A stretch of DNA of 62,536 bases from Erwinia sp. S63. Its GTDB lineage: Bacteria; Pseudomonadota; Gammaproteobacteria; Enterobacterales; Enterobacteriaceae. Under the pieces are notes generated by a model, which was given only the letters and a program-made list of their open reading frames with translations, did not search any database and was not told the origin of the DNA. Positions within the stretch are counted from its first letter, which is position 1; every line of letters starts with the position of its first letter. The stretch is from assembly GCF_016625195.1 (NCBI RefSeq), contig NZ_JACVUP010000025.1, positions 1 to 62,536 of the forward strand. The letters are read 5' to 3'. Below are positions 1 to 6,885 of the stretch, in pieces. A program made the position numbers and the translations under genes.

Positions 1-183
1 AAGATGTTGCGACACCAGATAAATAAACCAGTATTGAAATTCCACATAACCTGCTGAGCGTGCAATAACGCAGCCGTCATTGTTACTGAGCACCACAACG
101 GGCTTGCCGCGCAGATCGGGACGAAAAAGTGTCTCGCAGCTAGCATAGAAAGAGTTAACGTCGGCAAGGCCAAACATGGGCAT
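1..183 (-). pseudogene. umuC: umuC, 5' fragment of DNA polymerase V catalytic subunit, disrupted
   Basis: The first 44 codons read as a typical UmuC N-terminus (ADVNSFYASCE, then RPDLRGKPVVVLSNNDGCVI and ARSA), which is the Y-family polymerase region containing the first catalytic Asp and the steric-gate area. After Ala44 (about position 51) the family sequence should continue with EAK.LG(I/V)KMG, but the frame runs into unrelated residues (GYVEFQYWF) to the window edge. The frame stays open, so this is a junction with foreign DNA rather than a stop. Start at 183 has GGAG six bases upstream and lies 2 nt after umuD, as in umuDC operons. Confidence 0.8.
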
Positions 184-185
184 GA

Positions 186-635
186 TTATCTCCGTCGCGC
201 GCGCGTGCTGTTGAAAAACCAGGTCACCACGCCGAGCAGCTGCAGCTCGTCAGGATAAATGGTTGAGTAGGCTGGATTCATGGGCAGCAGAGCAAGACGT
301 GGTTGCAGTTGCAGGCGCTTAACTGTGAACTCACCGTTAACCTCGGCTATGACGATATCTCCGTGAGATGCCTCTTCGGCACGATCCACAACCATGACAT
401 CTCCGTCGTAAAGTCCCAGCTCCTGCATGCTGCTGCCGCTGGCGCGAACAAAAAATGTCGAGGCGCGCCGGCGTATGCAAAGCTCGTTGAGATCAAGCTC
501 GGACTCCACGTAATCCTGAGCGGGGGAAGGGAAGCCCGCCGCGCAAGGATCTGCAAATAACGGAACAAGTATACGGGACGTGAATATTGGCGGCCAGAGG
601 ATCGTCAGGCCGGGACTGTAGGCCACGGGCTTCAT
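186..635 (-). CDS. umuD: UmuD, SOS mutagenesis protein (LexA-like S24 peptidase)
   Basis: Polymerase V accessory subunit that self-cleaves on RecA filaments to give UmuD'. From ATG 635 (GGAG eight bases upstream) it is 149 aa; the E. coli protein is 139. The cleavage site is Ala33-Gly34 in DPCAAGFPSP, where E. coli has Cys-Gly. The catalytic Ser69 lies in ASGSSM and Lys106 in FTVKRLQ, with the 37-residue spacing of the E. coli Ser60/Lys97 pair. It is first in the umuDC operon and is preceded by a good LexA box. A GTG at 644 is a possible alternative start but has a worse ribosome-site position. Confidence 0.93.
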   Translation of the reverse strand: MKPVAYSPGLTILWPPIFTSRILVPLFADPCAAGFPSPAQDYVESELDLNELCIRRRASTFFVRASGSSMQELGLYDGDVMVVDRAEEASHGDIVIAEVNGEFTVKRLQLQPRLALLPMNPAYSTIYPDELQLLGVVTWFFNSTRARRR

Positions 636-713
636 GACTGCCACTCCGTGATAAAAAACAACTTACCGGCTGAAAAAAACATGGTATGACACATAAATCC
701 CCCTCTGATAATG

Positions 714-729
714 CTGTTTATATGTACAG
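714..729 (-). promoter_or_regulatory. LexA (SOS) box upstream of umuDC
   Basis: CTGTTTATATGTACAG fits the enterobacterial LexA consensus CTG-N10-CAG with an AT-rich centre. It sits about 80 nt upstream of the umuD start and should make umuDC DNA-damage inducible. Confidence 0.9.
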
Positions 730-1820
730 TATTAATGAGCCGGGATTTGATGACAAGTCAGTTTTCTTAGGGAACCGTCCTGCTCGTGCTCAGGGCTATG
801 AAGAACAATGAAATATTTTTGGTATTTATCGGACGCCGACTTACTAGCCCGCAACGCTGCTACTTCATTTAATCGGCGTCATGTGCTCATTTAATGACCT
901 CCCACTATCAATTCCTTGACTGACACGCCGTGCGGTAAATTGTCCACAGGGTTTTGGAAGGTCTGTGCACCCACATTGTGGACAATTATTCCTTTCGCTA
1001 AGGACCTTTGATCCGGGCTCTGTTAACCAGCGGGAGACGGTTGATGACAAAGAAACACAGTTGTCAGTAACAGTTCTAGACCTCAACTTTACATTTGCAG
1101 ATGGCGTTGCCGACGCATGAATAGCGTCTAAACTGCCGGGCACTCTTGAGCATATCGCCGTTTCGCTGCCTCTGCGGCGTCATCATGCCAATCTTTCCCA
1201 CAATGTGCGTCAAAGCACTTTCACCGGGGTTGAGACAAGCACAGGCTCCCTGGTCTTCTAAAGGTATTTGAACGTCGGGGATATTGATTTCTGACCACTG
1301 CGTTAGACCTGAAAATATCCCCATCCAACCCGGAAGTCTGCCGTTACCAGGGTTTGTTTATGTCCTCGCTGCAAAGGTTCTCTAAAGGGTGATGTTTAAA
1401 CCGGAGTAAAGAACCAGCCGATTCACACAAAACGTCAACAACACGTCTCTCTAAACTCATCGCTTCAAAGAGGGAGCAGCACACACTTTAGAATATAAAT
1501 TATGATTTAACGGAGGGTAAATTATCTGTTCCTGGTAATCTATTTTTAATCAGCACCAAATCTCTGCATATAATGGGGTACGGTGGCAAACTTTATGATG
1601 GCAACTTCTACAGGTTTTTTTGTACAAAAAGACCTATCCAATAATATAACTCAGCACGAAATTCAAACCTAAAGCTACTCATTAATTATGTGTCTCACCT
1701 CCCTAATTAATGCTCACCATTCACTCCCAATGTTAAATGTGAATTATTGAAGTCACGGTTATCGCAAAGGATAAGGTATAATAACTATGATGAGTCATGG
1801 TAAAAATATATCACTGACAT
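730..1820. other. about 1.1 kb without a recognisable gene
   Basis: Short minus-strand open frames at 865-1143 and 1076-1324 have no family I recognise, overlap each other and lack good ribosome sites. The stretch 1480-1820 is strongly AT-rich. I see no tRNA, CRISPR or clear transposase remnant. It may hold a decayed gene. Confidence 0.5.
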
Positions 1821-2456
1821 TCAAACCTTAAGTATCGAAATCAATTTTTTGTAATGTTTAAAGCTGCCCAGTACAGGGTAATATATTAAGTTAAAAGTGT
1901 ATCTTATTAGCATAAATATCGATATGCATCCTGTAACTACAGCCAGCGGGATGTGTTCTTTATTTTCAGATAAAGAAAATGAAGCTTGAGAAAAAATGAT
2001 TGCAAGAATGATATAAAAAACTACGCAAAATATCCCTCTATTCTGTTTGCTTCGAAATCTTGCACGGTTCAGTGATAATGTTGTTTTAGTTATTGATGGG
2101 CTCAGATTAACGACTTTCTTATCGAGGCAGTCAATTATTGTTCTGACAGAAGCTTCTTTCTTAGTGTCTAGGTAGGGGTTATTTTTCATGATTTCCAGCA
2201 TTAACGTGGCATGCAGGGTGCATTTTATTTTAGTAAGCTCATAAAAAACTTGCTCCTTTAATTTTTTCTTTGCAATCTTTTTAGCATCAGATAACTCCTC
2301 ATTGCTGTCTTCAAGAGACAATATCTCTTTATAAACTGAAATTCTCTCGTTAGTAAATTTCTTCAACCTTCCGTGAATACCAAAGAAAAAATTAAGAGCA
2401 GCTAAACATATTGTCACTGCTAAGGTTAGAATAGTGGCATTACTGATACTTTCCAT
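1821..2456 (-). CDS. hypothetical membrane protein with three predicted membrane segments
   Basis: Unknown function. The 211-residue protein has an N-terminal membrane segment (about residues 8-25), a long charged Lys/Glu-rich middle that could be a coiled coil (about 30-90), then two membrane segments near the C-terminus (about 150-172 and 180-200). The start at 2456 was chosen because GGAGAG lies just upstream. The frame is open up to 2735, but that extension runs backwards through the structured repeat at 2573-2740 and is unlikely to be coding. The gene is AT-rich compared with its neighbours, which suggests recent acquisition. A SLATT-like effector was considered, but no family motif is visible. 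Confidence 0.65.
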   Translation of the reverse strand: MESISNATILTLAVTICLAALNFFFGIHGRLKKFTNERISVYKEILSLEDSNEELSDAKKIAKKKLKEQVFYELTKIKCTLHATLMLEIMKNNPYLDTKKEASVRTIIDCLDKKVVNLSPSITKTTLSLNRARFRSKQNRGIFCVVFYIILAIIFSQASFSLSENKEHIPLAVVTGCISIFMLIRYTFNLIYYPVLGSFKHYKKLISILKV

Positions 2457-2572
2457 CTCTCTCTCCATGTTAGTAAGCTGATCAAGCCTAGTATCAACAA
2501 AATATGATAGTTTGATTTTGACAATAACATTCATGTATTGATAAGGTTCATTGGCAATAAGTTGCCTTATGG

Positions 2573-2740
2573 CAACCACCAATGGTCCGGTAGCTTGAGA
2601 GGATCGCCTTCGGGTAGCTACGAAAACACTCCTGTAGCCTGAAAGGGAGAACACATCAGTGTGGTAAATCTGCTCGCTCCTGGAAGCAGATATCGTCAAA
2701 ACAAGCGCACCTACGACGCGACGATGGGGGTACATTAATC
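2573..2740 (+). repeat. structured ~165-bp repeat, copy 1
   Basis: About 80 percent identical by eye to copy 2 at 4364-4530, in the same orientation. Shared blocks are AACCACCAATGGTC, GCCTTCGGGTAGCT, then CTGAAAGGGAGAACACATCA with GTGTGGTA, and GGAAGCAGATATCGTCAA. Local hairpins are ACAC/GTGT with an ATCA loop, ATCTGC/GCAGAT, and GCTAC/GTAGC. It could be a structured RNA or a single-stranded DNA promoter of the kind known in plasmid leading regions; this is inference. Confidence 0.7.
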
Positions 2741-2924
2741 ACACCAAAGCATGGCTTTTACATACGCCTCACGCCCTCAGACAGGCATCCACAATGATGC
2801 TTTTCTTCACTAACGTTATGAATATTTGCAGGGATACGCCCTGTGCTGCATACGACTTTTGCTATGACGCATAAGCCCATTTGGAACATTTGGGCGCTTG
2901 CGGAAGACGCATTAGGAGCATGAA

Positions 2925-2979
2925 GCTGCGCGGCGTCACTTTGGTTCGAGTGAAACGAGAACAAAGTGACGCGCGCAGC
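2925..2979. repeat. long near-perfect hairpin
   Basis: Arms GCTGCGC / GCGCAGC, then GCGTCACTTT / AAAGTGACGC, then GTTC / GAAC, separated by single-base bulges. This makes about 21 paired bases in 55 nt. There is no T-run, so it is not a standard terminator. Confidence 0.75.
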
Positions 2980-3349
2980 GCATAACGACCAAACCCACGT
3001 ACAGTGCGGTTTTCAGCATGCCGGTACATTCTGACGTGCACGTATAACGTGTTTTCAGATGCACAACTGGCTATTTATCAACCATGACGCGACGTTAACG
3101 AACAACCCGTTAAGGGCGTTTTATTAGAAGGAGAATGATCGACTCGGTATCGATGGCGACATCAGGAAACTGGTGTACGGAGGCAGACTGACTAACGTCA
3201 GCACGGCGCAAGCCGCAAACAGGTCAGAGACCTGGGGAGCCTCGCAAGAACTCAACATTTCGCCGCCCCGATGCACAGATACCAGTCGAGACGCAGGAAG
3301 CGCAAAAGCAACCATGTCATCGGGGAAGAGAAGTACAGATTCAGAGTCA

Positions 3350-3385
3350 TACAGCTGTGGGTTTATGGGCTTACAGCTGTAGGTT
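3350..3385. promoter_or_regulatory. two direct TACAGCTGT sites spaced 22 bp, upstream of the recombinase
   Basis: TACAGCTGTGGGTT at 3350 and TACAGCTGTAGGTT at 3372 are 22 bp apart (two helical turns), ending 17 nt before the recombinase start. Each carries the palindrome ACAGCTGT. They are probable operators or recombinase-binding sites; the binder is unknown. Confidence 0.55.
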
Positions 3386-3401
3386 CTGAAGGAGATAAAA
3401 A

Positions 3402-4298
3402 TTGTCTGGTAAATTAGGTAAGCAGCTCGTCACGCTCGCACGTCAGGGCGGAGGAAGTTTTAAAACGGTTTCTGATCGTTCAAAGATTGCCAGTCGCTTC
3501 TCGGAGCGACTGGCAACCCTTAATATTCAGATTCGGGACGTAAGCCATATTAAAACCAAACATATCGAGAACTATATTCGTAGTCGTCAGGATGAAAATA
3601 TTTCGTCCCGGACGCTGCAAAATGAAATGGCCGCATTACGTTCAATCATGTCACAAGGCGGACGTAACGTTCTGGCTAATCCCGCGCATGATAAATTGAG
3701 TAATCAGGCACTGAATATTTCCGGATCCAGCCGCGAAGGCACTAAAGTTGCCATTTCTGACGAACGTCTTAAAGAAATTGTCCTGACGGTTTCAGAGAAA
3801 GACAGGGGGGTTGCTTTAGGTGTGCAGCTTGCCAGATATATCGGGTTGCGCGCGGAGGAAACGGTTCAGTCGGCAAAGTCATTAAATACCTGGCGAAAAA
3901 GTCTGGAATCCGGAAATAATAATGTACGCGTTGTGTTTGGCTCTAAAGGAGGGCGTCCACGTGATGCCACCGTTTTTGATAAAGAGAAGGTTGTTAACCT
4001 GTTAAATGAAGCTATTCAGTACATAGAAAAAAATAACGGCAAGTTAATCGATAAGCCAACGCTTCATCAGGCGCTTGATCGTTATCATAACGTATTACGT
4101 GAAAGTGGAATGACCGGAATCCATGCGCCACATAGTCTCAGGTATGCCTATTCTAAGGATGCCGTAAATCATCATTTAGAAAATGGCATGAGTCGCAAAG
4201 AGGCTGAGGCTCTAGTTTCAATGGATCTTGGACATGGTGACGGGCGAGGAGCTTATGTTGCACGGGTTTATAACCGGCTTGATGAGTCTGATGAATAA
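3402..4298 (+). CDS. tyrosine recombinase/integrase domain protein
   Basis: DNA breakage-rejoining enzyme of the phage-integrase superfamily, resembling the short integrases with a SAM-like N-terminal domain (PF12834/PF12835 type). In 298 residues the catalytic set is visible: Arg150 in IGLRAEE, a Lys around 182, His244 and Arg247 in HAPHSLRYA, His278 in LGHGDG and Tyr290 (or Tyr285) in AYVARVYNR. TTG start at 3402 with GGAG eight bases upstream; no earlier in-frame start fits. It may resolve multimers or move cassettes; no att site could be assigned. Confidence 0.85.
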   Translation: MSGKLGKQLVTLARQGGGSFKTVSDRSKIASRFSERLATLNIQIRDVSHIKTKHIENYIRSRQDENISSRTLQNEMAALRSIMSQGGRNVLANPAHDKLSNQALNISGSSREGTKVAISDERLKEIVLTVSEKDRGVALGVQLARYIGLRAEETVQSAKSLNTWRKSLESGNNNVRVVFGSKGGRPRDATVFDKEKVVNLLNEAIQYIEKNNGKLIDKPTLHQALDRYHNVLRESGMTGIHAPHSLRYAYSKDAVNHHLENGMSRKEAEALVSMDLGHGDGRGAYVARVYNRLDESDE

Positions 4299-4363
4299 CG
4301 GGCTCTTGTAATTTGCCTTAAGCAGACGCTATTATTAAAACGTTTCTTACGTTGTCTTCGGAC

Positions 4364-4530
4364 AACCACCAATGGTCTGTAGCTTGAGATGACCGCCTTC
4401 GGGTAGCTGCAAACAACACTCCTGTTGCCTGAAAGGGAGAACACATCAGTGTGGTACATCTGCCCGCCTTTGGAAGCAGATATCGTCAATCACGGCTCCT
4501 ACTGCCTGGCGATGAAGGTACATTCAACCA
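4364..4530 (+). repeat. structured ~165-bp repeat, copy 2
   Basis: Second copy of the element at 2573-2740. Here it lies directly upstream of the small-gene run 4604-5749 and the truncated ssb, in the same sense as those genes. That fits a promoter or leader role. The hairpin near 4412 uses GCAA/TTGC where copy 1 uses GCTAC/GTAGC, so pairing is partly kept while sequence changes. Confidence 0.7.
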
Positions 4531-4552
4531 TCCGGCTCCGGCCTTCGTCCTT

Positions 4553-4603
4553 CGGGGAAACATTCCCGACAGGGCAAATGTTTCTCTGTTTTCTGGAGAA
4601 ACT
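4553..4603 (+). promoter_or_regulatory. hairpin 5' leader, copy 1
   Basis: GAAACAT (4557) pairs with ATGTTTC (4578) around the conserved core CCCGACAGGGCA, followed by TTCTGGAGAAAC just before the start codon at 4604. The same arrangement recurs at 4996-5049. Confidence 0.65.
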
Positions 4604-4951
4604 ATGTCCATAACCCGCTCGTTTCTGAATGAGTTGCGTACGCCATTCGATCTGGTCCTTTCCGTTGCAACCCGTGTTGCATCTGAATGTCCTGACCTTA
4701 AGGCTGCACTCAGGGGAACACCGTGGCTTGCTTCACCTTCCGGTCATTATGAATTTTGTTCCCGCGTCTGGTTTGACGATCAACGTTATCACGCCATTGT
4801 TATGGCAAGAACGTCGATTGCAGGCCAGCCAGGCGATGAGTTCGTTTTCAGCCGGCACGGTAAGCATTTTACACACAAAGCTGCAGCGAAAGCCGCTCAG
4901 CATGCCGCATCTGATGCTGCAACTTTCAGGGTGTTCACCGCTCAGAAGTAA
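4604..4951 (+). CDS. hypothetical leading-region protein
   Basis: 115 residues, no family recognised, no signal peptide or membrane segment. It contains an aromatic/basic middle (WFDDQRYHAIVMARTS) and an Ala-rich helical tail (HKAAAKAAQHAASDAA). ATG 4604 was chosen over upstream in-frame starts because TGGAGAAAC precedes it and because the following gene has the same leader. It is likely part of a set of small genes expressed together, with the structured repeat upstream. Confidence 0.65.
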   Translation: MSITRSFLNELRTPFDLVLSVATRVASECPDLKAALRGTPWLASPSGHYEFCSRVWFDDQRYHAIVMARTSIAGQPGDEFVFSRHGKHFTHKAAAKAAQHAASDAATFRVFTAQK

Positions 4952-4995
4952 CAGCACAGTCGTCTGAACCATACATTCGCTATGCGAATGCCCCT

Positions 4996-5049
4996 CGGGA
5001 AACATCTTCCCGACAGGGCAGGTGTTTCCCGCTCAACAGGAGAAACACC
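4996..5049 (+). promoter_or_regulatory. hairpin 5' leader, copy 2
   Basis: GGGAAACA (4997) pairs with TGTTTCCC (5023) around CCCGACAGGGCA, then CAGGAGAAACACC leads into ATG 5050. It matches the leader at 4553-4603 in both order and spacing. Confidence 0.65.
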
Positions 5050-5391
5050 ATGCATACCCTTTTATTACCAACCTCCTTTTCCATAAAAGGCATCTTTTCA
5101 GCAGCCTCTGCTGCGGCGTCATCCCTGCGGGATCTCGCCGCTGCCGGTAAAAGAAAAGAAGAGTGGATTATGAACCGGGCTGGCTCACTCAGCTTTAAGG
5201 TTCAGGTTCATCAGTTACCTTCAGGAAAATGGACGGCTGGCATACTTACACGTTCCGGCACGTTTCACGGTAATCACCGGTTTGGTTCTCTGAAAAAGCC
5301 GGATGAGGTATTCCGCTCTTACCGTCAGGCTCGCCGCTTTGCACTGAAGCTGGCGGATCAGATGGCAAACCTGCGTTATGCATATCAGTAA
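5050..5391 (+). CDS. hypothetical leading-region protein
   Basis: 113 residues. The N-terminus is Ala/Ser-rich and could form an amphipathic helix (SAASAAASSLRDLAAAGK); the rest is basic with many aromatic residues and would suit nucleic-acid binding, but no family is recognised. Ribosome site CAGGAGAAA with the hairpin leader decides the start. The next gene starts 13 nt after this stop, so the two are probably co-transcribed. Confidence 0.65.
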   Translation: MHTLLLPTSFSIKGIFSAASAAASSLRDLAAAGKRKEEWIMNRAGSLSFKVQVHQLPSGKWTAGILTRSGTFHGNHRFGSLKKPDEVFRSYRQARRFALKLADQMANLRYAYQ

Positions 5392-5404
5392 GGGAAAGTC
5401 GAAT

Positions 5405-5749
5405 ATGACTGTTTCAACGAACCTGGCAGATATGCTGCAGTTAGCTAAATACGAGGGCGACATGCTTACGGCATTAGCCTATCAGCGATTTGGTCTGGAC
5501 GACCTTGACGAGCAGGTGCACCTCTACGGTGAGCTGCCCGTCACGATTGCTGTTCAGATTAACGTTATTTACAATCTTGAGTTCGGTATGGTTCAGGACC
5601 GCTTTATCAGTCCTGGCTGTGCTGACCTGGTTGACTCCATCCGTGCCATGAGCATCAGGCTCGACCGCACTTTGCATGAACGGATTTCTTCAGATGGTCA
5701 TAATGACGGTCTGGGAGATCTGGAAATTGCCAGATTAGAATCTCTCTAA
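5405..5749 (+). CDS. hypothetical leading-region protein
   Basis: 114 residues, acidic, no family recognised, no membrane segment. ATG 5405 follows TAAGGGAAAG; an upstream in-frame ATG at 5378 lies inside the previous gene and is less likely. The ssb remnant continues in the same reading frame immediately after its stop codon, which suggests a deletion brought this gene next to ssb. Confidence 0.6.
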   Translation: MTVSTNLADMLQLAKYEGDMLTALAYQRFGLDDLDEQVHLYGELPVTIAVQINVIYNLEFGMVQDRFISPGCADLVDSIRAMSIRLDRTLHERISSDGHNDGLGDLEIARLESL

Positions 5750-6316
5750 TCTGACGTAACCCTGTGGGGATTTATTCCCCATAACGGCAGCGCTGTCGCT
5801 AACATTTCACTGGCAACGTCGGAGTCATGGCGAGATAAGCAGGCCGGCGAAAATCGTGAAATTACCGAATGGCATCGCGTTGTGCTGTTTGGCAAGCTTG
5901 CAGAAGTCGCCGGCGAATACCTTCGCAAAGGTTCTCAGGTCTATATTGAGGGTCAGCTGCGCACCCGCAAGTGGCAGGATCAGAGCGGACAGGACAAATA
6001 CTCGACGGAAGTCGTCGTGAATGTTGGCGGCACCCTGCAGATGCTGGGTGGCCGTACACAAAACAGCGATCAGCAGCAGTACAGTGGTAACCGGGGGCAG
6101 CCTCAGCAGCCGCCGTCACAGCCTGATCCCGCTCCGCAACAGAAAAACAGTGGAAATAACGGGAAAGGTAATCGTGGTTCGCAGCGTAACAATGCCGCTC
6201 AGCCCGCGCCCCAGCAGCCTGCGCCACAGTCGCAGCCTGCTGGAGAATGGGATGATGACATACCGTTCCTCGGACACGGTTACGGCATGGCGAAACACGC
6301 TTCATCCTCTCTCTGA
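5750..6316 (+). pseudogene. ssb: ssb, single-stranded DNA-binding protein lacking its N-terminus
   Basis: From about 5786 the frame reads NGSAVANISLATSESWRDK, then EWHRVVLFGKLAEVAGEYLR, KGSQVYIEGQLRTRKW: the SSB OB fold from about residue 27 onward, then a Gln/Pro/Asn-rich linker and the acidic DDDIPF motif. The first ~26 residues (normally MA.RGVNKVILIGNLG) are absent, and no ATG/GTG/TTG with a ribosome site lies in frame before GTG 5882, which would remove half the fold. DDDIPF is followed by 15 more residues, so the usual SSB-interaction tip is not C-terminal. Probably non-functional unless a rare start is used. Confidence 0.75.
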
Positions 6317-6378
6317 CCCTCCGCTGTGTTTTGACTGCTGCACTAAATTTCACCATAATCCTTTAAAGGTTACTGACG

Positions 6379-6621
6379 ATGCCTGCCATACTACGGCTGA
6401 ACGGTTTTCGGTTCTTTTTCTACTCCAACGAAGGCAATCCGCGCGAACCTGCTCATATTCATGTGATAAAGGCCGGTACAGAAGCAAAATTCTGGCTGGA
6501 GCCGGTTGTAAAACTGGCAAGTAACGATGGATTTGACTCCCGGACGTTAAAAGAGCTGATGACAGTGATAAGGCAACACCAACCCATGCTTCTGGAGGCC
6601 TGGAATGATTATTTCAGCTAA
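6379..6621 (+). CDS. DUF4160 domain protein
   Basis: 80 residues matching the small DUF4160 family (FFFYSNEGNPREPAHIHV with the typical EPAHIHV segment). DUF4160 genes are commonly paired with DUF2442 genes in a toxin-antitoxin-like arrangement, and that partner follows here with a 17-nt overlap. The biochemical role is not established. Confidence 0.8.
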   Translation: MPAILRLNGFRFFFYSNEGNPREPAHIHVIKAGTEAKFWLEPVVKLASNDGFDSRTLKELMTVIRQHQPMLLEAWNDYFS

Positions 6622-6853
6622 GAACGTTCGGTTCGATCATCACATTATGTGGGTCGAACTCTCGGACGAGCGGATAATCGGCGTACCGCTTTCATGGTTT
6701 CCCCGGCTTCGCAACGCGTCTGCCGAACAGCTGAAAGATTACGAACTGTCTCCCCGTGGTATCCACTGGGACGCACTGGACGAAGATATCTCAATCGATG
6801 GCCTGTTACAGGGGCGCGGTGATGTAACGCACCCGCCTCATCAGGTCGCCTGA
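6605..6853 (+). CDS. DUF2442 domain protein
   Basis: 82 residues of the DUF2442 family, with the hallmark LSWFPRL and GIHWDALDEDISIDGLL segments. It overlaps the end of the DUF4160 gene, so the two are likely translationally coupled and act as a pair (antitoxin-like partner by analogy). The terminator that once closed this unit has been split by IS4. Confidence 0.85.
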   Translation: MIISAKNVRFDHHIMWVELSDERIIGVPLSWFPRLRNASAEQLKDYELSPRGIHWDALDEDISIDGLLQGRGDVTHPPHQVA

Positions 6854-6866
6854 AGGTGCTGATTAA

Positions 6867-6885
6867 AAAACGCTGACTCCGGTCG
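6867..6885 (+). terminator. left half of a split rho-independent terminator
   Basis: Joining CGCTGAC-TCCG-G here with GTCGGCG and the T9 run at 8316-8331 restores a 7-bp stem with a UCCG tetraloop and a U-tract. IS4 has separated the halves, leaving a 12-bp duplication on each side. Confidence 0.75.
6874..6885. repeat. IS4 target-site duplication, left
   Basis: TGACTCCGGTCG, repeated exactly at 8308-8319. Twelve base pairs fits the 11-13 bp duplications known for IS4. Confidence 0.9.

Larger units (their letters stand above)
2736..3401. other. intergenic region with strong inverted repeats, no clear gene
   Basis: Contains a long hairpin at 2925-2979 and an outer inverted pair CGTTATG (2814-2820) / CATAACG (2981-2987). 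A well-placed AAGGAG at about 3128 precedes a frame of only 18 codons. The open frames at 2758-2964 (minus) and 3173-3382 (plus) look non-coding: unusual composition and no family. Confidence 0.5.

Noticed and set aside
865..1324. Two overlapping minus-strand genes
   Set aside because: They overlap in different frames, lack family features and have poor start regions.
2535..2735. N-terminal 93 residues of a 304-aa membrane protein
   Set aside because: This part is the reverse reading of the structured repeat, and a better ribosome site lies before ATG 2456.
2925..2979. Integron attC site
   Set aside because: The hairpin is long and bulged, but the GTTRRRY/RYYYAAC core pair is not present at its ends.
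5882..6316. Shortened functional SSB from GTG 5882
   Set aside because: It would lack about half of the OB fold and has no clear ribosome site.
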